Shown in pieces: positions 32,920-41,438 of a stretch of DNA of 64,000 bases (positions are counted from its first letter, which is position 1; each line of letters opens with the position of its first letter). The notes beneath the pieces are model-generated. The model made no database searches and was not told the DNA's origin. It saw only the letters and a list, made by a program, of their open reading frames with translations. The stretch spans positions 31,462 to 95,461 of the forward strand of contig NZ_SCVH01000160.1 in assembly GCF_004296935.1 (NCBI RefSeq). Direction: 5' to 3'. Both the position numbers and the translations under genes were made by a program. This DNA is from Reyranella sp. (lineage in GTDB: Bacteria > Pseudomonadota > Alphaproteobacteria > Reyranellales > Reyranellaceae).

Positions 32920-35886
32920 ATGAGCGACCTTGCCCGCCTCCCAAGCTACCCCAGCCCGACGACCCTGATCGCCCGTTCCGGCATTCAGTTTCTCGATTTC
33001 GGCTTCGACCCCGTGCGCCTCAAGGTGCGCGAGTGGGGTTTCCACGATGCCGCCGCCACCCAGGCGGTCGACGACCTGGTACAGCTCGATTTCGACGAGG
33101 GCCGCGGCCAGTACGAGGTCGTCGAAGCCGGACGACGCCGTGCCGCCGAACCGAACCTCGTCGTGACGGCCAAGGATGCCCTCGCGCCCTTTCTCGACAA
33201 ATGGGTGCCGGTGCCATTCCTGCAGGTCCGGCCCAACAGCCAGTTCCGCGAAGGCCCGGCCGACTGGGCACGCGTGCGTGTGGTCGATCTCGAGGCCCGC
33301 TATGGCGCGGGCTACCGCGACGAGCAGGGCAACCGCTACCGCGCCGTCCTCGCCTTCGACACCGGCCTGATCGCCGAGGCCGAAGGTCGCGCCTATCTCG
33401 CGCCCTCGCCCAAGGACGTGACCTCGGGCGCGCTGTTTGCGTTGGCGCCTCAGCAGCGCGCCAATCACTGGCTGCTGCGCCAGGGCTGGATGAGCCAGTG
33501 GCTGGAGGAGCTGTTCCGCGAGCTGCATCCGCGCGCCACGCTCGAGGAAATCGACGCCGACATCAAACAGAAGCCGCAGGAAGCGACGGCGCGCTATCTC
33601 GCCTTCCTCGGCCTGCTGGCCGCGGCGGCGCACTTTCCGCCGATCAAGCTTGTGGGCGATGCCGAGCGGCCGGGCCGCGGCGCGATCGAGGTCGACCTCG
33701 TCCTCGACGTCGGCAACTCGCGCACCTGCGGCCTCCTGATCGAGGCGGCAGGCGATGTCGGCGTCAATCTGAACGATTCCTACGAACTGGCGCTGCGCGA
33801 TCTCTCGCACCCCGAGAGCGTCCACACCAAGCCGTTCGAATCGCGCGTCGAGTTCGCCCAGGCCTGGTTCGGCAAGAATCATCTCTCGCGCTTGGGGGGC
33901 CGGGCCGACGCTTTTGTCTGGCCGACCATGACCCGCGTGGGACCCGAGGCGACGCGGCTTGCCGCCCGCCGGCGCGGCACCGAAGGCAATACCGGCATGT
34001 CGAGTCCCAAGCGCTATCTGTGGGACGAGGAGCCGCAGACCCGCGAATGGCGCTTCAACGTCGCCTACGCCCAGGACCAGACGCCGATGCCGGCAGCCGC
34101 CGGCCCGATGGCGCAGCTCGTCAACCAGAAGGGCGAGCCGCTGCATCTGATCGAGGCCGACGCCGATTCGGCCGACCATCTGCCGGTCTTCGAGCCGCTT
34201 TATTCACGCTCCTCGGTGATGACCTTTGTACTGTCCGAGGTCCTGCTGCAGGCGCTCACCTTGATGAACTCACCGCAGCAGCGCGGACGGCGGGCCCATG
34301 CCGAGACGCCGCGACGGCTGCGCCGCATCGTGCTCACGCTTCCCACCGGCATGCCACTGGCCGAACGCCTGATCTTCCGCAAGCGCGCCGAGGCTGCGCG
34401 CGATCTCGTCTGGATGATGATGGGCTGGAAGCTCGACGATCCCGCAGCGCCGGCGCCGCGCGTGCTGACCGACTGGGACGAGGCAAGCTGCACCCAGCTC
34501 GTCTATCTCTATACCGAGGTCGCGCGCAATTTCGGCGGCGACGCGCGGCGCTTCTTCCAGATCGCCCGCAAGCCGCGCGGCCGCCCGGCCGACGAGACGC
34601 TCAGCATCGCCAGCATCGACGTCGGCGGCGGCACGACCGACCTGATCATCAATTCCTACCGCCTGGAGGGTGCCGGCACCTCGGTGACGCTGTTCCCGGA
34701 GCAGAAGTTCCGCGAGGGCTTCAACGTGGCGGGCGACGACATCCTGCTGCGCGTCGTGCAGGGCCACGTGCTGCCGCCGATCGAGGCGGCGCTGCGGGCC
34801 GCCGGCATCGGCAACCCCGCCGACCTGATGGCCGAACTGGTGGGCGGCGACCGTGGCGGCGAGGACGTGATCCATCGCAATCTGCGCCAGCAGTTCGCAC
34901 TCCAGATCGCCCATCCGGTGGCACTGGAATTCCTGCGCGCCGCCGAGACCTACGACCCCACCTCGGGCGTCGTCGCCGCGGAGCCCAGGACTTACGATTC
35001 GTTTTTCTCCGAGGGCGCCAAACCGTCGGCCGAGGTCGTGACCTTTGTCAACGAGGCGGCACGCAAACGCGGCGCCAAGGACTTCGATTTGAAGGCCGTG
35101 ATCTTCCCGGTCGACCTGCCCAACCTCGACAAGACCGTACGGGCCGAGATGGCGCGCGTGCTGGCGCCGCTCGCCGAGGTCGTCCACGCCTACGATTGCG
35201 ACATCCTGCTGCTCTCCGGCCGGCCCTCGCGCCTGCCCGGCATCCGCTCCCTGGTGATGGAACTGCTGCCGCTGCCGCCGGAGCGGGTGATCTCGCTGCA
35301 CGAGTACCGTGTCGGTGCCTGGTATCCGTTCCGCGACGCACGCCTCAGGGTCGAAGACCCCAAGACCACGGTGGCGGTGGGCGCGATGATCGCTGCGCTC
35401 GCCCAGTCGCAGTTGCCCGACTTCTCATTCCGCTCCGACCTGCTGCGCTCCAAGAGCATCGCCAAGTTCATCGGCAAGCTCGACGGTGGCGGACGGCTGC
35501 AGAAGGAAGACCTCGTCTACCGCGATGTCGATCTCGACAATCGCGACTACGAGCTGCCGGAAATCGGCTTCGAGTTCCGCGGCCCCATGTGGCTGGGCGC
35601 CCGGCAACTCGATCTCGCGCGCTGGCCGGCGGCACGGCTCTATGCGCTGGAATTCGCCAAGCCGGAGTATGCCGAGCGCCATGCCCGCGAGACGCCCTTC
35701 AACATCGCACTCGCCCGGGTGAAGCCCAAGGACAAGGATTCCGGTGACGTCGAGCGCTTCCGCCTGCGCCAGATCACCAACCGCGACGGCCGAGCCGTGG
35801 CGCTCGATCGCCTGACGCTCCGCCTGCAAACGTTGCCGCGCCGTGAGGGCTACTGGCTCGACACCGGCATGCTGAAGACGGGTTAG
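32920..35886 (+). CDS. srfB: SrfB-family protein with actin/Hsp70-like ATPase fold
   Basis: 988 residues, the normal length for SrfB (the PF07520 family as I recall it). Two glycine-rich motifs mark an actin/Hsp70-type nucleotide site: VLDVGNSRTCGLLIE near residue 263 and SIDVGGGTTDLIINSY near 567. A third segment near 765 (ILLLSGRPSRLPGIRSLV) fits the adenosine motif. No signal or membrane segment is evident, so it is cytoplasmic. It lies between the SrfA-like proteins and the SrfC GTPase. The family is called a virulence factor from its discovery in Salmonella, but its biochemistry is not established. Confidence 0.88.
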   Translation: MSDLARLPSYPSPTTLIARSGIQFLDFGFDPVRLKVREWGFHDAAATQAVDDLVQLDFDEGRGQYEVVEAGRRRAAEPNLVVTAKDALAPFLDKWVPVPFLQVRPNSQFREGPADWARVRVVDLEARYGAGYRDEQGNRYRAVLAFDTGLIAEAEGRAYLAPSPKDVTSGALFALAPQQRANHWLLRQGWMSQWLEELFRELHPRATLEEIDADIKQKPQEATARYLAFLGLLAAAAHFPPIKLVGDAERPGRGAIEVDLVLDVGNSRTCGLLIEAAGDVGVNLNDSYELALRDLSHPESVHTKPFESRVEFAQAWFGKNHLSRLGGRADAFVWPTMTRVGPEATRLAARRRGTEGNTGMSSPKRYLWDEEPQTREWRFNVAYAQDQTPMPAAAGPMAQLVNQKGEPLHLIEADADSADHLPVFEPLYSRSSVMTFVLSEVLLQALTLMNSPQQRGRRAHAETPRRLRRIVLTLPTGMPLAERLIFRKRAEAARDLVWMMMGWKLDDPAAPAPRVLTDWDEASCTQLVYLYTEVARNFGGDARRFFQIARKPRGRPADETLSIASIDVGGGTTDLIINSYRLEGAGTSVTLFPEQKFREGFNVAGDDILLRVVQGHVLPPIEAALRAAGIGNPADLMAELVGGDRGGEDVIHRNLRQQFALQIAHPVALEFLRAAETYDPTSGVVAAEPRTYDSFFSEGAKPSAEVVTFVNEAARKRGAKDFDLKAVIFPVDLPNLDKTVRAEMARVLAPLAEVVHAYDCDILLLSGRPSRLPGIRSLVMELLPLPPERVISLHEYRVGAWYPFRDARLRVEDPKTTVAVGAMIAALAQSQLPDFSFRSDLLRSKSIAKFIGKLDGGGRLQKEDLVYRDVDLDNRDYELPEIGFEFRGPMWLGARQLDLARWPAARLYALEFAKPEYAERHARETPFNIALARVKPKDKDSGDVERFRLRQITNRDGRAVALDRLTLRLQTLPRREGYWLDTGMLKTG

Positions 35887-35891
35887 GGAAA

Positions 35892-38576
35892 ATGGACACC
35901 GTCGATCTCAAACTGGCCCAGGACTGCGAATCGCTGGCCGTCGCCGCCGGCGAAGGCGTGGCGTGGCTGAAGGGTGCCGCGGCGCAGTCGCCGACCGTGG
36001 CGCAGCAGGCGCCGTCGCTGATCAGCGAACTGCAGAAGGTCCGCAACCAGAGCCGCAAGCTGGCGCGCGCCGCCCGCCGCCGGATGTGCGTCGGCGTCTT
36101 CGGTCCCAGCCAGGCCGGCAAGTCCTACCTGGTGTCGATCCTGGCCAGCCGCGACGGCCGCCCGCTGCAGGCGCGCTTCGCCGACAAGACCTACGACTTC
36201 CTGCGCGAGATCAATCCGCCGGGCAACCGCGAGTCGACCGGCCTCGTCACCCGCTTCGGCCTTGGCCTCAGCGACGGCGCGCCCGACTTCCCGGTGCGCG
36301 TGCGGCTGCTGACCCAGACCGACATCGTGAAGATCCTGGGCAACTCCTTCCTGCTCGACTTCGACCACCAGAAGGCCGAGTTCGAGGGGCCCGACGGCGC
36401 CGCCATCCGCAAGCGCCTGGCCGAGCTTCGCGCCAAGGCGCATCCGACCCCGGTGGGCGATCTCGATTCTGACGACGTGCTCGACGTGATCGAGTATTTC
36501 GACACCTTCTTTGCCGGCGTCACCGCCGAGCTGCGCACCGACTACTGGCGCGAGACGATCGATCTCGCGCCGCGCCTCTCGGGACACGACCGCGCCCGGC
36601 TGTGGTCGGTGCTGTGGTACGACTTCCAGCCCTTCACCGATCTCTATCTCACGCTCTACGACGGCCTGCAGAAGCTGGCCTTCGCGCCTGAGGCGCTGCT
36701 CGGCATGGACGCGCTGGTCCCGCGCGAGAAGAGCATCGTCGACGTCCTCACACTCGACCGCCTGGGCGCCGATTCCGACGACCCGCTGCTGGTGCGGCCC
36801 AAGCAGGTCGACGGCCGCAGCTCGGCCGACGCCCAGCTGCCGCGCTCGCTGGTCTGCGCGCTCACCGCCGAACTCAACGTCGCCATCGACGAGAAGCCGT
36901 GGGACTTCTTCGACCACACCGATCTGCTCGACTTCCCCGGCGCCCGTTCGCGGCTGAAGCTCGCCAACCTCGACGACGTCGCCAAGACCAAGGGCGTGGC
37001 CGAGGGCGCCAACCCGCTGCGCGAGCTGCTGCTGCGCGGCAAGGTCGCCTATCTGTTCCAGCGCTATTCGGCCGAACGCGAGCTCAGCGCCATCCTGCTC
37101 TGCATCCCCGACGGCAACCAGGAGGTCCGCGACCTCTCGGACATGATGACGGCCTGGATCGACCAGACGATCGGCGCCACGCCGGCCGACCGCGCCCGGC
37201 AGAAGAACGCGCTGTTCCTGGTGCTGACCAAGATGGACCGCGAGTTCGAGCAGAAGGCCGGCGAGACCGAGGAGTCTCGCCGCCTCAGGTGGAGCGCCCG
37301 GCTCGGTAATTCGCTGGTCAATAATTTCCGTGGCGAGTGGCCGCTCAACTGGAACGGCAAGCCGTTCGACAACAGCTTCTGGCTGCGCAATCCGACCGTG
37401 ATCGACGAGCGGCTGATGGACTACGACGACGGCCGCGAGACCGGCATCGCCGAGGCCTTCTCGTCGCGCGCCGGTGAGCTCCGCCGCCACTTCGTCGAGA
37501 ACGAGGACGTACGGCGCCACTTCGCCGATCCCGCCCGCGCCTGGGACGAGGCCTTCCGCGCCAACGACGGCGGTGTCGCCTACCTGGTGAAGAGCCTGAT
37601 CCCGGTCTGCGACCCGGCCATCAAGCGCGCCCAGGTGCGCGGCCAGCTCGAGATCCAGGTCCGCCGCCTGGTCGACCGCCTCGCCGGCTTCCACAGCGCC
37701 TCCGACGGCGATGCCCGCGCCAAGAAGCGTGACCTCGTGCACACCGTGCTGCGTGGCCTCGCGACCTGCATCCAGCAGCAGCTCTTCGGTGAGTTGGTGG
37801 GCGCGCTGCAGATCGCCGACACCGCGCTGCGCGACATCTACTTCCGCATCGCCACCGCGCGGCCCTCCGACGATCAGGCGGCCGGCAACGGCAAGGCGGG
37901 TGGCAAGGCCGGCGGCGGGGTGGCGCAGTCGACCGGCGCCGCCGTCGATCTCGGTGCCATCTTCGCCGACGTGTTCGGTGACGACGCCGACCGCAGCGCG
38001 CCGCCGCCGTCCGGCGTGCTGGAGGACCGCGCCGAGCGCTTCGCCCGCGAGGCCGCCGAATACTGGTTGGAGAACATGCGCCGCGTCGGTGCCGACGAGA
38101 AGGCGCTGTCGCATTTCGGCGTCGACCGCCAGCACCTCGGCTGGATGATCGACGAGCTGGTGGTGGGCGCCCATCGCCTAAAACTGATCGACCAGCTTTC
38201 GCTGGAGGTGCGCTCCCTGGAGAACGCCGCCAACGCCAAGTGGGAGGAGATCGCCGAGCGCCAGGTGCGCACCGCCGCCTCGTCCCTCAACGGCTACATC
38301 AGCGCGCTCGGTTTCGACCGCCTGCCGCTCGAGCAGCGGCCCGGCCTGCCGCCCAATGCACCCGTGCGGCGCGTCTTCCAGAGTCCGCCGCCGGCAGCCG
38401 ATGGTGCACCGATGTTGAGCGAGGACCCGGCGCCGATCTACGCCGACTACTGCAAGGACTGGATGCGCGCCTTCCTGCAGCTCGCCATGGACAATGTCGG
38501 CTACGAGGGCGGTCGCGAGATCACGGCGGAACAGAACGACCGCCTTGGCGCCATCCTGCGCGCCGTGCCCGCCTGA
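35892..38576 (+). CDS. srfC: SrfC-family large P-loop GTPase-like protein
   Basis: 894 residues, five bases after srfB. A Walker A motif, GPSQAGKS, occupies residues 71-78. A G3-like DLLDFPG lies at 344-350 and a G4-like LTKMD at 445-449, so this is a TRAFAC GTPase in which the G domain is interrupted by a long insertion between G1 and G3. The C-terminal half is helical with a Gly-rich linker at about 665-680 (GNGKAGGKAGGG). This matches SrfC. Together with the actin-like SrfB it suggests a nucleotide-driven assembly, perhaps dynamin-like remodelling, but that is inference. Confidence 0.88.
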   Translation: MDTVDLKLAQDCESLAVAAGEGVAWLKGAAAQSPTVAQQAPSLISELQKVRNQSRKLARAARRRMCVGVFGPSQAGKSYLVSILASRDGRPLQARFADKTYDFLREINPPGNRESTGLVTRFGLGLSDGAPDFPVRVRLLTQTDIVKILGNSFLLDFDHQKAEFEGPDGAAIRKRLAELRAKAHPTPVGDLDSDDVLDVIEYFDTFFAGVTAELRTDYWRETIDLAPRLSGHDRARLWSVLWYDFQPFTDLYLTLYDGLQKLAFAPEALLGMDALVPREKSIVDVLTLDRLGADSDDPLLVRPKQVDGRSSADAQLPRSLVCALTAELNVAIDEKPWDFFDHTDLLDFPGARSRLKLANLDDVAKTKGVAEGANPLRELLLRGKVAYLFQRYSAERELSAILLCIPDGNQEVRDLSDMMTAWIDQTIGATPADRARQKNALFLVLTKMDREFEQKAGETEESRRLRWSARLGNSLVNNFRGEWPLNWNGKPFDNSFWLRNPTVIDERLMDYDDGRETGIAEAFSSRAGELRRHFVENEDVRRHFADPARAWDEAFRANDGGVAYLVKSLIPVCDPAIKRAQVRGQLEIQVRRLVDRLAGFHSASDGDARAKKRDLVHTVLRGLATCIQQQLFGELVGALQIADTALRDIYFRIATARPSDDQAAGNGKAGGKAGGGVAQSTGAAVDLGAIFADVFGDDADRSAPPPSGVLEDRAERFAREAAEYWLENMRRVGADEKALSHFGVDRQHLGWMIDELVVGAHRLKLIDQLSLEVRSLENAANAKWEEIAERQVRTAASSLNGYISALGFDRLPLEQRPGLPPNAPVRRVFQSPPPAADGAPMLSEDPAPIYADYCKDWMRAFLQLAMDNVGYEGGREITAEQNDRLGAILRAVPA

Positions 38577-38587
38577 TCGGCGCCGCC

Positions 38588-39667
38588 ATGCCGGTCCGCG
38601 CGTCCGTCGTCCCTCTTCCTGAGCCGGGCCACGCCGTCCTGCGCCTGAGCGAACTCGACGCCGTCCCCGAAGGCCTGGCGCTTTCGATCCAGCGCCAGCA
38701 GGGCCCGGACACGCATCTCGCCGACGACGGCTGGCGGCGCACCGAAGCCTGGCTCATGCCCGACGAGGTCACGCGCAAGGGCGACGTCATGGAATTCCAT
38801 CTTGGCCCCGAGATCTGCGATCGCCTGGCCGGCATCGCCACCATCCGGCTCCGGGTGAAGGAGCCCGATATCGGCGTCGTCGGCACCACCGTAGTCGCCT
38901 GGCCCACCATGTTGACCTCGGGCGCCGCTGGCGCGAGCGGCACCTACGACGACACGGTGCGGCTGCGCCGGATGCAGCCGGCACAGCCGGCCGAACCGGC
39001 GCCCGAAGCCCTGCCGCCGCCCTTCGAGCTGCCGCCGTCCGCGCCCGATTTGCGCGCGGCCCGCGATCCTGCTCCCGCGGTGACGCCGCGCTCCGGCCTG
39101 CCCAACTGGGCCGTCGTCCTGATCCTGCTTCTGATCGTGGGCGGCGCAGGCTACGGCTACTATTATTACTTCAAGCTGCATCCGCAGGACGTCGTGGCAA
39201 CTGCGCCGCCACCGCCGACGACACCCACTACGGGGCCGCCGAAGAAGTCCGTCCGCGACACGGTGGCCGACTATCTCGCGACCAAGCCCGCGCCGGCGCC
39301 GGAGGCCATGCTGGCCAAGGGCCGCGAGTGGCTGAAGGCGGGCGACACCGCCTCGGCCTTCCTGGTGTTCCGGCGCGCGGCCGAGCAAGGCAATACCGCG
39401 GCCCAGCTCGAACTCGCCACCTTCTACGATCCGCTGACCCAGCCCGCCCGTGGCGGCTTTACGCCCGAGGGCGCCCGTGCCGCCGATTGGTACGAGCGCG
39501 CAGCACTTGCCGGCGTGGCCGAAGCGCAGCGCAAGCTCGGCCTCCTGTTCGCCAGGGGCGGCGCCGGCCTCGCCGCCGACACGGCCAAGGCCAGGACCTG
39601 GCTGCAGCAGGCCGCCGCCCAGAACGACGCCGACGCCAAGAAGGCGCTGGACGCTTTGCCCAAGTGA
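38588..39667 (+). CDS. Sel1-repeat membrane protein in srf block
   Basis: 359 residues, eleven bases after srfC. The N-terminal domain (about 1-125) is beta-rich (VVPLPEPGHAVLRLSELDAV). A Pro-rich linker leads to a membrane helix at about 176-196 (WAVVLILLLIVGGAGYGYYYY), and the C-terminal part has Sel1-like helical repeats (SAFLVFRRAAEQGNTAAQLELATFY, AADWYERAALAGVAEAQRKLG, KARTWLQQAAAQNDADAKKAL). Sel1 repeats act as protein-binding scaffolds. It could anchor SrfB/SrfC assemblies at the membrane. Its stop codon overlaps the start of the next gene. Confidence 0.8.
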   Translation: MPVRASVVPLPEPGHAVLRLSELDAVPEGLALSIQRQQGPDTHLADDGWRRTEAWLMPDEVTRKGDVMEFHLGPEICDRLAGIATIRLRVKEPDIGVVGTTVVAWPTMLTSGAAGASGTYDDTVRLRRMQPAQPAEPAPEALPPPFELPPSAPDLRAARDPAPAVTPRSGLPNWAVVLILLLIVGGAGYGYYYYFKLHPQDVVATAPPPPTTPTTGPPKKSVRDTVADYLATKPAPAPEAMLAKGREWLKAGDTASAFLVFRRAAEQGNTAAQLELATFYDPLTQPARGGFTPEGARAADWYERAALAGVAEAQRKLGLLFARGGAGLAADTAKARTWLQQAAAQNDADAKKALDALPK

Positions 39668-40146
39668 GACGTGCCGGCCTGCTGCTGCTGACGGCGGTCC
39701 TCGCAGGACCGGCGTACGGTCAAGCCAAGAGTGGCCAGACCATGAATGCCCAGATCCCGAGTGCGCTCGCCTGCGGTGTCCTGAAGGCGGAGACTTGGAA
39801 GACGGCCTCGACCTCGCATTGGACGATCTCCGGCCCCTCGGAAAAGACCACGGAAACCGGCCTCCTGCGCAGCGGTCCCCGCTTCGAATGCCTGGATGGC
39901 ACCATCCTGGTCGTGGAGTTCACATCGTCGGCCGGACATTCGATCTTCACTGCCTATTTCGCCGACGGCACCAGCATCGGCTACGGCCGCCAGCAGATCG
40001 ACCGGCGCGGCGGCCGCTTCGTTCTTCCCATCCAGGCCAAGGCACGCATCGCAGCACCTTACCGGGCCACCTTCGACTATCACTGCCGTCTCGACATGCC
40101 GGCCGATCCTATCCCGCCGGCCGCACGCGCGGACTGCATTTTCTAG
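39664..40146 (+). CDS. Secreted protein of unknown function ending the srf block
   Basis: 160 residues from a GTG that overlaps the previous stop codon (GTGA). A signal peptide is evident (RRAGLLLLTAVLAGPAYGQ). The mature protein looks beta-rich with three cysteines (ALACGV, FECLDG, YHCRLD) and a fourth in the last residues (ADCIF). I recognise no family. Translational coupling to the Sel1 protein makes it a likely part of the same system, on the periplasmic side. Confidence 0.7.
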   Translation: MRRAGLLLLTAVLAGPAYGQAKSGQTMNAQIPSALACGVLKAETWKTASTSHWTISGPSEKTTETGLLRSGPRFECLDGTILVVEFTSSAGHSIFTAYFADGTSIGYGRQQIDRRGGRFVLPIQAKARIAAPYRATFDYHCRLDMPADPIPPAARADCIF

Positions 40147-40164
40147 GACTGCGCGACGGCGATT

Positions 40165-40187
40165 TTCTGGACACGAGTTGTCCAGAA
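40165..40187. terminator. Hairpin after the srf block
   Basis: TTCTGGACA (40165-40173) pairs perfectly with TGTCCAGAA (40179-40187) around CGAGT, starting 19 bases after the last srf-block stop codon. There is no T run on the plus strand, so it may protect the message end rather than terminate by itself. A second inverted repeat, AGGTCCG/CGGACCT, lies at 40250-40268. Confidence 0.5.
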
Positions 40188-40304
40188 TCTGTCCGTCCGG
40201 AAATTCACAAATAACCGGCCCGCTTGAACCGGACGATTCTTTTCAACGCAGGTCCGATTGGCGGACCTGTCTGAAAATTCCATCGTCGCTGGCACCATGA
40301 AAAA

Positions 40305-40333
40305 GGCCGCGCCGGGCAAGTGCCCGGGCGACC
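40305..40333 (-). terminator. Minus-strand intrinsic terminator-like hairpin
   Basis: The core CCGGGCA (40312-40318) pairs with TGCCCGG (40321-40327) with flanking GC-rich pairs. On the minus strand it is followed immediately by TTTTT (40304-40300). No minus-strand gene ends here. Together with the 16-bp element at 40384-40399 this outlines a possible minus-strand small RNA of about 80 bases in the 370-bp gap. Confidence 0.5.
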
Positions 40334-40383
40334 AGCGCAGCAGATGCACGTCGGCGCGACGATATCAGAAATATAGCCAAAAA

Positions 40384-40399
40384 CCTGCTGAACTTGCAA
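40384..40399 (-). repeat. Copy 2 of the 16-bp intergenic element
   Basis: CCTGCTGAACTTGCAA, identical to copy 1. On the minus strand it reads TTGCAAGTTCAGCAGG, and 18 bases after its TTGCAA comes TATATT, so it could contain a -35 for a minus-strand promoter. The terminator-like hairpin at 40305-40333 is 51 bp further on. The remaining part of this gap shows nothing else besides the inverted repeats noted. Confidence 0.5.
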
Positions 40400-40516
40400 A
40401 CTTAGGGTTGCTGGCAGCGCTGGCATCCGGCCGGCAACAATCCCCTCACATCTCCGTCACATCGGGCACGTAGATTGCAAAGGAATGCCGTCGACAATCC
40501 ACGTAAAGGGGACCCC

Positions 40517-41392
40517 ATGAACTCTAAGTTTTCCCACTGCCTGGCGGCGATCGCCGTTTCGGCCACGACGCTGCTTGCCGTTCATCCGGCTGTCGCGCAA
40601 GGCGCGGTCGACAACAGCGCGCTCGCTTCGCCCGCCTTCCGTGAGCACAAGCGCACCTTCGGCCTGGTCTACACTCTGCCCCAGGAGGTCAACGACAAGC
40701 TCGGCCTCACCATCGGCGGGCTGCTGCGGGAAAAGCTGCTGAACGCCAAGCTGATCGACGAGGCGCTCCGCTTCAACATCCCGCACGTCACCGTCCTGCA
40801 CATCCACAATCCCGACCCGACGACGCCCGAGAAGATGCTCAAGGCCATGCCCAAGCTGCCGCCGGTCCTGAACGTGACGCTCAAGACCTTCTACACGACC
40901 GAGGCCGCCAAGGGCGCCGGCCACCCCTGGTGGCTCGACCTCGGCATCGTGAAGGAAGGCGCCAGCTTCGAGACCATGATGGCGTTCAACACCATCGCCA
41001 CCACGACGCTGACACCGCTACGCGACGGTCCGTTGCCACGCGTGACCGGGCCGGTCTACGCCGTCATGAGCGACGCCGCCAAGGAACTGGTGCAGACCGT
41101 CGGCGTCAGCGGCCTCAACACCGTGAAGGACGGCAAGGAACTGCGCCCGCACAATCCGCACAACACGCTGGTCTATTCCATGGCCAAGTTCACGCCGGAG
41201 ATCCAGGCGGCGTTCAACCAGACCGCGGTGGAATTCAACCAGATCCTGCCGGACGGCATCCCGACCGCCTTCAAGACGGTGTCGATCGTCGAGCTTGGCT
41301 TCGCCGGCAATGTGCTGCGCGAAATCTATCGCCTCAGCCTGGAGGACGGCTCCGTCCTCAACGTCGCCACCGGCGCGAAGGTGGCGAAGTAG
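40517..41392 (+). CDS. Secreted protein with two HxTx motifs, possibly 2H phosphoesterase-like
   Basis: 291 residues with a signal peptide (about 1-28, ending HPAVAQ). I do not recognise the family with certainty. Two HxTx motifs are visible about 145 residues apart: HVTVLHIHNPD and HNTLVYSMAKF. This pairing, with hydrophobic strands around each motif, is the signature of the 2H phosphoesterase (LigT-like) fold, which cleaves 2',3'- or 2',5'-phosphate links; a secreted member would be unusual. AAGGGG precedes the ATG at 40517. It is convergent with kdpE. Confidence 0.6.
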   Translation: MNSKFSHCLAAIAVSATTLLAVHPAVAQGAVDNSALASPAFREHKRTFGLVYTLPQEVNDKLGLTIGGLLREKLLNAKLIDEALRFNIPHVTVLHIHNPDPTTPEKMLKAMPKLPPVLNVTLKTFYTTEAAKGAGHPWWLDLGIVKEGASFETMMAFNTIATTTLTPLRDGPLPRVTGPVYAVMSDAAKELVQTVGVSGLNTVKDGKELRPHNPHNTLVYSMAKFTPEIQAAFNQTAVEFNQILPDGIPTAFKTVSIVELGFAGNVLREIYRLSLEDGSVLNVATGAKVAK

Positions 41393-41398
41393 GCCTTG

Positions 41399-41438
41399 GC
41401 GTCGGCTACCGCCTTTCAAACGAGGCGATAGCCGACGC
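41399..41438. terminator. Bidirectional hairpin between convergent genes
   Basis: GCGTCGGCTA (41399-41408) pairs perfectly with TAGCCGACGC (41429-41438), with an inner CGCCT/AGGCG pair at 41410-41414 and 41423-41427. The right arm is coding sequence for the last residues of KdpE (VGYRL). It probably ends transcription from both sides. Confidence 0.5.
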
